64,000 nt of DNA from Dehalococcoidia bacterium (GTDB lineage: Bacteria > Chloroflexota > Dehalococcoidia > Lucifugimonadales > Lucifugimonadaceae): the NCBI GenBank assembly GCA_026421185.1, contig JAPKCH010000006.1:1-64000 (forward strand), written 5' to 3'. A program made the position numbers and the translations under genes. Position 1 is the stretch's first letter. Each line of letters starts with the position of its first letter. A model generated the notes under the pieces. That model was not told where the DNA came from. It made no database searches and saw only the letters and a list, made by a program, of their open reading frames with translations. This document shows positions 59,656-64,000 of the stretch, piece by piece.

Positions 59656-60687
59656 ATGAAAGTTCTAATTACAGGTATTACGGGGCGTGTTGGCGCGAAT
59701 ATTGCACAGAACTTTTTAGGTCGTGGGCACGATGTTCGCGGCATGGTGTGGTCGGGCGATCCACAAGCAGAGAAGATGAAGACTGTCGGCGCTGAGATTG
59801 TTGAGGGTGACCTGGCTAACTCTGCTGATGTGAACGCAGCGGTCGACGGGCAAGAAGTTGTGCTGCACTTGGGCGCTGCTTTTCAGGCAGGAGGTCCGTT
59901 CATACCGGAGCAGTATTTCGATACCAATGTGAAGGGTACATTCAACATTCTTGAGGCTTCCAAAAAACTCGGTGATCAGCTGAAGCACGTATTCATTACG
60001 AGCACTGACGCCACGATGTTCAAGTACCCCGAAGGCGGAATTGCTGAGCCGATTGCTGAGGATTCACTGCCGCTTTCGACTACCGATTGGTACGGCTACT
60101 CGAAGGTTCTCTGCGAAAGCTTGCTGAACCGGTATTACGCACAGGACGGTCTGCGAGGAACGATTATTCGATTCGCGAACGTTTGGGGTGCTGGTGAGAT
60201 TTTGAACTTTCGACAGTTCCACTTGAGTAACTTCTTAACGCAGTTTGAAAGTCGGACTGACGACGCGGGCAAGACGACGTACGCAGAACTTCAAGCTGAA
60301 GATGCTAAGAGCGATGGTGGTCCACGTTTGATTGTGGCTCGTGATGTGAACGGTCGACCGTGGAAGAAGCATCAGGTCGAAGTTCGTGATCTTGTTCACG
60401 CCTACGAACAGGCTGTTGGCAATCCGAATACGTTCGGCAACGTTTATCAACTGGGATCGAAAGAGCCGTTCACTTGGGACGTGCTTATTCCGTACATATC
60501 TGAGAAGACGGGTATTCCGTACTCAACGGTCGATCTGCCAACGAATCCGACGTTCTATGAATACGATCTTTCGGCTGCGAAAAATGATTTTGGTTACAAC
60601 CCAACATTGACGTTGAACGAGATGGTCGATGAGGGGATTCGCTATAACGCCGAGGGCGGCGGCGGAATTATTCCAACGAACGTTTAG
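59656..60687 (+). CDS. NAD-dependent epimerase/dehydratase family protein
   Basis: 343 residues of the extended SDR family. NAD site MKVLITGITGRVGANIAQ, FDTNVKGTFNILEAS, the Thr in ITSTDATMFKYPEGG and the catalytic YxxxK in WYGYSKVLCESLLNR. The C-terminal part carries the substrate domain. It may convert a sugar or a sugar acid, in line with the dehydratases upstream; uronate dehydrogenases have this shape. An AGGA lies about 14 bases before the ATG. Confidence 0.9.
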   Translation: MKVLITGITGRVGANIAQNFLGRGHDVRGMVWSGDPQAEKMKTVGAEIVEGDLANSADVNAAVDGQEVVLHLGAAFQAGGPFIPEQYFDTNVKGTFNILEASKKLGDQLKHVFITSTDATMFKYPEGGIAEPIAEDSLPLSTTDWYGYSKVLCESLLNRYYAQDGLRGTIIRFANVWGAGEILNFRQFHLSNFLTQFESRTDDAGKTTYAELQAEDAKSDGGPRLIVARDVNGRPWKKHQVEVRDLVHAYEQAVGNPNTFGNVYQLGSKEPFTWDVLIPYISEKTGIPYSTVDLPTNPTFYEYDLSAAKNDFGYNPTLTLNEMVDEGIRYNAEGGGGIIPTNV

Positions 60688-60707
60688 TAATGGCTAGGGG
60701 TTGGCGT

Positions 60708-61247
60708 TTACGGCCTGACGCGGTTCATCGCTACATAGATGCTAACGCCGAGTCCGATGTATGCCACGATGTTTAGGAACACACCGTTCCATACTCCGAG
60801 CATCGATGCCACGGTAAAGCCGACTATCCATATTCCAAGCATGGTCACGGCAGCCACAATCCTCAGACGAGCGTCGAGTTTGTTTCTGCCTACTCTGCGT
60901 ACTAAATCTCCTACTGGGGCGCCTGCGAGTGCAATGACGAATGATGCAGCCACATTGCCGATCATGAATCCAAGCGGAAGTACCCAAAGTATCCAAACGA
61001 TCACTGCGTAAGCGACGCCAATTACTAGGGCGCCAACTACCGAGAGTGCAATCGCTGTAGAAAATTCGCTAGCGGTGGCACGGAAGATCGCGGGTTGACC
61101 GATGTTCGCACAGTCGGGGCATCGTCCTCCAACTGGTGACTGCACCATGCACTGAGGGCAAATCAAATCGCCACAACGTGAGCAACCGAGGTTGGAAGTT
61201 GTGTCCGGGTGTCGAACGCAGGTGCTGTCGAATGTATCGTTAGTCAT
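60708..61247 (-). CDS. Zinc-ribbon (B-box-like) membrane protein
   Basis: 179 residues. The N-terminal part has the pattern CVRHPDTTSNLGCSRCGDLICPQCMV followed by VGGRCPDC, a zinc-binding B-box-like ribbon often fused to rhomboid proteases. The rest has four TM helices (about 60-175, TAIALSVVGALVIGVAYAVIVW and others) but lacks the rhomboid GxSG and His catalytic residues. It is probably a non-protease membrane protein of unknown role. Confidence 0.8.
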   Translation of the reverse strand: MTNDTFDSTCVRHPDTTSNLGCSRCGDLICPQCMVQSPVGGRCPDCANIGQPAIFRATASEFSTAIALSVVGALVIGVAYAVIVWILWVLPLGFMIGNVAASFVIALAGAPVGDLVRRVGRNKLDARLRIVAAVTMLGIWIVGFTVASMLGVWNGVFLNIVAYIGLGVSIYVAMNRVRP

Positions 61248-61331
61248 TTGCGAATCAGGATACCCACAAATTGTGAATATAGATTGAAAGAATCTACAGG
61301 AATTTCTAAGATCGCAGAGGTAGCGGTTTCG

Positions 61332-62000
61332 TTACTGCTGAACCCATTCTTCGCGGTTTGAAATGTCTCGGTCGAACACCACACGAGTCAACATAAGCTG
61401 AACCGAAATCGATCCAGAGTTGTCTCTTAGAGAGTTAGATGTCATTCGCTTCGCAGCGGTGATCAGGGCGAACGTTACCGAGAATATTACGAGTTCCAGA
61501 GGCAGGTTAAGCAAGACTGCCCAGACAGGCATCATTATTACAGCGATCAGCCACCAAACGGCTGAATCTTTCCAAGGAGTGAACAGCACGCCTAGTGCTG
61601 GTACCGAGCCGTAGACGACTAACAATGGGAAGTTGAGTGCAAGAGTTGTTCCCAACACTGTCGCCATTCCTCTCCCGCCTTGGAACTTGGCGAACACTGA
61701 CCAGTTGTGGCCGAGAATTGCCGCAATACCCACTGCTGATTCCGTGCCAACTCCCAGGTCTAAATAGCGACTTGAAATGAGAAATACTGGGAACGAGCCT
61801 TTTACAAATACATCGAATATGACAACCGGTGCTGCCCATTTGGCTCCAACTTGAGCGGTGAGATTTGACGTCCCAACGTTGCCTGAACCGTGTTGCTTGA
61901 TATCGACTCCACCGATCCATTGACCTATGAGGTACGAAGTTGGAATTGAACCCAACAAGTAGGCACCAATAACGACTGCAATAGTGGTCGTGAGGTCCAT
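61332..62000 (-). CDS. plsY: Glycerol-3-phosphate acyltransferase PlsY
   Basis: 222 residues, integral membrane enzyme that moves an acyl group from acyl phosphate to glycerol-3-phosphate, the first step of phospholipid synthesis. Family motifs: GSIPTSYLIGQWIG, then DIKQHGSGNVGTSNL, ILGHNWSVFAKFQGGRGMATVLG and the later KRMTSN. The gene follows the PHP gene with a gap of 6 bases. Typical length about 200. Confidence 0.95.
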   Translation of the reverse strand: MDLTTTIAVVIGAYLLGSIPTSYLIGQWIGGVDIKQHGSGNVGTSNLTAQVGAKWAAPVVIFDVFVKGSFPVFLISSRYLDLGVGTESAVGIAAILGHNWSVFAKFQGGRGMATVLGTTLALNFPLLVVYGSVPALGVLFTPWKDSAVWWLIAVIMMPVWAVLLNLPLELVIFSVTFALITAAKRMTSNSLRDNSGSISVQLMLTRVVFDRDISNREEWVQQ

Positions 62001-62006
62001 CAGGTT

Positions 62007-62948
62007 TTACTCCAACCCTGCTGGGACACTGCCGATGTTTGATCCGTGCATCTTCTTGGCTCGATCGAGAAGCTTTGAAACTGTGTCGGGCGGTGGACCG
62101 TTGGTTCCGGGAACCGTTTCGTTCTTCGCTCCAAGAGCGTGATAGTCGGTGCCGCCTGATGGAACGAGATTATGTCGAGTGGCGATATCGAGATAGGAAT
62201 CACGCCTATCGCTGGCATATTTTTCTGCGTAGACCTCGATTCCCACGAGTCCGGCCTCGACTAACTGCTTCACTAAGCTATCGAGTTTTTTCACCGTTCG
62301 TGGATGGGCGATGGCACCGATTCCGCCCGCGGAGTGGATCATCTCGAGCGCTTGGACTGGGTGAAGTTTTGGGCGGGGTATTCGAGCAATGCCATTGTCT
62401 CCGAGGAAACGATCAAATGCTTCGGCGACGGTATCGACGTGACCTGCCTCAACCATTGCTCTAGCGATGTGAGGACGTCCAACCGAACCCTTTGCCATCT
62501 CAATCACACGTTCCCATGAGACAGGACGTTTGATTTCAGCAAGTTTGTCTACCATGGCTCTTGCAGCGTCTACTCGTTCGATTCTGAACTGTTCGAGCTT
62601 CGTTTGGAGCTTGCTATTTTGAGGATCGATGAAGTAGCCGATCAGGTGAAGATCAGAATCGTCGGTGGCGGTACCGAGTTCTATTCCGGGGATTACCGAT
62701 AGATGCGGATAAACGTTGGCTGTTTCAATAGCCTCGGCGACACCGTTGGTTGAATCGTGATCGGTAACGGCGACAGTCTGGAGGGTGGTCGAGGATATCT
62801 GGTCAATCAGTTGCTTCGGCGTTAGCGTGCCGTCAGAAGCGGTCGTGTGTAGATGAAGATCTACTTCGACTGGCCATTCTGGTCTGACTGCGAGGATAGA
62901 AGCGTTATATCGACTGTCTTTGGCATTTTGACCTGTTGAGTCGCTCAA
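62007..62948 (-). CDS. PHP-domain phosphoesterase (TrpH/YciV-like)
   Basis: 313 residues. The PHP motif set is present: VDLHLHTTASDGTLTPKQL, VTDHDSTNG, PGIELGT and AHPRTVKKL, then GGTDYHALGAKNE at the end. Members hydrolyse 3',5'-nucleoside bisphosphates or short 5' phosphates in RNA. The start overlaps the YmdB-like gene stop by 4 bases (ATGA). An N-terminal extension of about 25 residues before VEVDLHLH is unusual. Confidence 0.92.
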   Translation of the reverse strand: MSDSTGQNAKDSRYNASILAVRPEWPVEVDLHLHTTASDGTLTPKQLIDQISSTTLQTVAVTDHDSTNGVAEAIETANVYPHLSVIPGIELGTATDDSDLHLIGYFIDPQNSKLQTKLEQFRIERVDAARAMVDKLAEIKRPVSWERVIEMAKGSVGRPHIARAMVEAGHVDTVAEAFDRFLGDNGIARIPRPKLHPVQALEMIHSAGGIGAIAHPRTVKKLDSLVKQLVEAGLVGIEVYAEKYASDRRDSYLDIATRHNLVPSGGTDYHALGAKNETVPGTNGPPPDTVSKLLDRAKKMHGSNIGSVPAGLE

Positions 62949-63724
62949 ACTTCGATCTGCCTATCGACCCGTTCGACTGAGGTTGCGAGACCAGTTGAGC
63001 TGTCGATATCAATCAATACCGAGTTGAAGTTGATGAGTCCGCTTCGTACTGGCTGCATACGTTGACGCCGATTCGTGAGGAATCGTTCAAGCGATCCTTC
63101 AACTTCTACTCCGAGTATGGAGTCAACGGCTCCCACCATTCCTAGATCAGTTACGAATCCAGTGCCTTCGGGTAGGACTTTGCAATCGGAAGTTGGAACA
63201 TGAGTGTGAGTTCCAACCACTGCGGCTACTCTGCCATCGAGATGCCACGCGAGAGCGCCTTTTTCCGATGTTGCTTCGGCGTGGAAGTCGACTACGATCG
63301 GCTTGCCTTGTCCGAAGCCGCCAGCGAGAAGATCGTCTACTACAGCGAAAGGTGAATCAAATTCGCCTACCCATACTCGTCCGATCAGGTTGATGACAGC
63401 GATAGGGCCTGAGTCGTCGGTCGAGCCTCTGCCGGGTGTTCCGGGAGGGTAGTTGAGCGGGCGTAGGACTGGGAGATAAGGGTCATCGAGATGCTCGATG
63501 ATTTCTCGTTTGTCCCATACGTGATTGCCGGTGGTGATGACATCGGCTCCGGCTTCGGTCATTTCTGCGACGGTGTCGACGGTTAGGCCGATACCCGCTG
63601 CGAGGTTTTCGCCTTGGAGTGTGACGAAATCGATATCCAGTTCGGATCTAAGGTTTCTAAGTAGTTTGTTAACGGCTTTACGGCCACCGCTACCTACTAC
63701 GTCACCGATCATCAATACCCGCAT
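62945..63724 (-). CDS. ymdB: YmdB family metallophosphoesterase
   Basis: 259 residues, TIGR00282-like. It starts RVLMIGDVVGSGGRKAV (Asp), then TLQGENLAAGIGLT (Glu, Asn), DVITTGNHVWDKREI (Asn-His), VDFHAEATSEKGALAWHLDGRVAAVVGTHTHVPTSD, and ends in GVEVEGSLERF. The ligands Asp, Glu, Asn, His are the di-metal site for cyclic nucleotides, as in B. subtilis YmdB. The rny gene lies just upstream, the order seen in other bacteria. Confidence 0.95.
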   Translation of the reverse strand: MRVLMIGDVVGSGGRKAVNKLLRNLRSELDIDFVTLQGENLAAGIGLTVDTVAEMTEAGADVITTGNHVWDKREIIEHLDDPYLPVLRPLNYPPGTPGRGSTDDSGPIAVINLIGRVWVGEFDSPFAVVDDLLAGGFGQGKPIVVDFHAEATSEKGALAWHLDGRVAAVVGTHTHVPTSDCKVLPEGTGFVTDLGMVGAVDSILGVEVEGSLERFLTNRRQRMQPVRSGLINFNSVLIDIDSSTGLATSVERVDRQIEV

Positions 63725-63845
63725 ACGAGCCTTTCAAAATGTGGTCGAATTTGTGAGATGACCTGATTACGTTCATCGACACGTTCAAGAATGCGGGAAC
63801 CGAGCAGCGAATTCAAGTTGGTTGATAGTGCTGAGATTAAACAAA

Positions 63846-63874
63846 GACACCCGACGAAAATTTCGCCGGGTGTC
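63846..63874 (-). terminator. Terminator after rny
   Basis: GACACCCG and CGGGTGTC enclose CGAAA and TTTCG with one A-C mismatch, a 13-pair stem with a one-base loop. On the minus strand it is followed by TTTGTTTAAT, an imperfect U-tract. It lies 30 bases after the stop of the rny frame and before the ymdB gene. Confidence 0.85.
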
Positions 63875-63905
63875 TGGAAGTTCACTTTATGTTCGTTGGC
63901 AGCTG

Positions 63906-64000
63906 CTACTGAGCTACTTCGATTGATCGTGATTCTCTGATAACTACCACTCGGATTTGTCCTGGGTAGGCGAGAGTTTCTTCAATCCTTGCAACGATGT
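63906..64000 (-). CDS. rny: Ribonuclease Y, C-terminal end (partial)
   Basis: The last 31 codons on the minus strand read IVARIEETLAYPGQIRVVVI, then REXRXXEVAQ and TAG at 63906-63908. This is the closing part of RNase Y (PGQI followed by VIRE). The gene continues past the right edge. RNase Y is a membrane-bound endonuclease that starts mRNA decay; ymdB next to it suits the known neighbourhood. Confidence 0.9.
   Translation of the reverse strand, partial: IVARIEETLAYPGQIRVVVIRESRSIEVAQ

Noticed and set aside
1-64000. CRISPR array, rRNA, phage genes or a plasmid origin
   Set aside because: No spaced short repeats, rRNA segments, phage structural genes or replication genes were seen while reading through the window.
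1-64000. A local selenocysteine machinery gene set
   Set aside because: I looked for SelA, SelB, SelD and tRNA-Sec among the genes and gaps and found none, so the selenoprotein reading rests on the three genes alone.

Overview
The window looks like a piece of a marine Chloroflexota chromosome of the SAR202 type. This is inferred from content: several sulfatases, four enolase-superfamily dehydratases, paired MlrC-type metallopeptidases, paired Ldh2-type dehydrogenases and CaiB/BaiF CoA-transferases sit beside ordinary housekeeping genes. No rRNA or intact tRNA is present to prove it. UGA is a normal stop codon here, since many genes end in TGA, but three genes read through an in-frame UGA.

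Layout. 0-7 kb: proline synthesis (proA, proB) and, divergently, mfd. 7-12.7 kb: a membrane protein, an aldo/keto reductase, two sulfatases and a lipoprotein. 12.7-15.4 kb: a thiol-redox block on the minus strand with a Sec-containing DsbA translationally coupled to VKOR, a spermidine-synthase-like protein, a NifU-like protein and a Sec-containing glutaredoxin. 15.7-27.5 kb: catabolic and accessory genes (two MlrC, an amidase with a small partner, two Ldh2, two CDGSH proteins, a ceramidase-like protein, a GNAT protein, an HpcH/HpaI aldolase). 27.8-31.9 kb: a metal and electron-transfer operon ending in a CopC-CopD-cytochrome c fusion. 31.9-42.1 kb: mixed catabolism (CaiB, SDR, second aldolase, RraA-like, RhaM-like, amidohydrolase, sulfatase) with orn, trmL and dusB between. 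42.3-47.5 kb: a three-gene operon (enoyl-CoA hydratase, CoA-transferase, flavoprotein) lying between two copies of a tRNA-Lys 3'-half repeat, then an IS6-type insertion sequence. 47.5-51.8 kb: MaoC hydratase, a truncated aminotransferase, a sulfatase, a decayed GNAT gene, a cupin and a Sec-containing peroxiredoxin. 51.8-60.7 kb: a sugar-acid type catabolic region (four enolase-superfamily proteins, Gfo/Idh/MocA oxidoreductase, D-aminoacylase-like hydrolase, epimerase). 60.7-64 kb: zinc-ribbon membrane protein, plsY, PHP phosphoesterase, ymdB-like gene and the 3' end of rny.

The main result is that three genes which look broken by a UGA codon are better read as selenoproteins. In each the UGA replaces the first Cys of a CxxC motif (UPVC in DsbA, UGSC in glutaredoxin, UPYC in peroxiredoxin). 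The frame stays open with family-like sequence on both sides, and a hairpin that could act as a bacterial SECIS begins shortly after the UGA. The selenocysteine machinery (selA, selB, selC, selD) is not in the window. The organism therefore seems to use selenium in extracytoplasmic thiol oxidation, thiol reduction and peroxide removal.

The rest suggests a heterotroph taking apart sulfated, carboxylated and amide-linked organic matter in the cytoplasm: the sulfatases have no visible signal peptides, and much of the gene content arose by tandem duplication.
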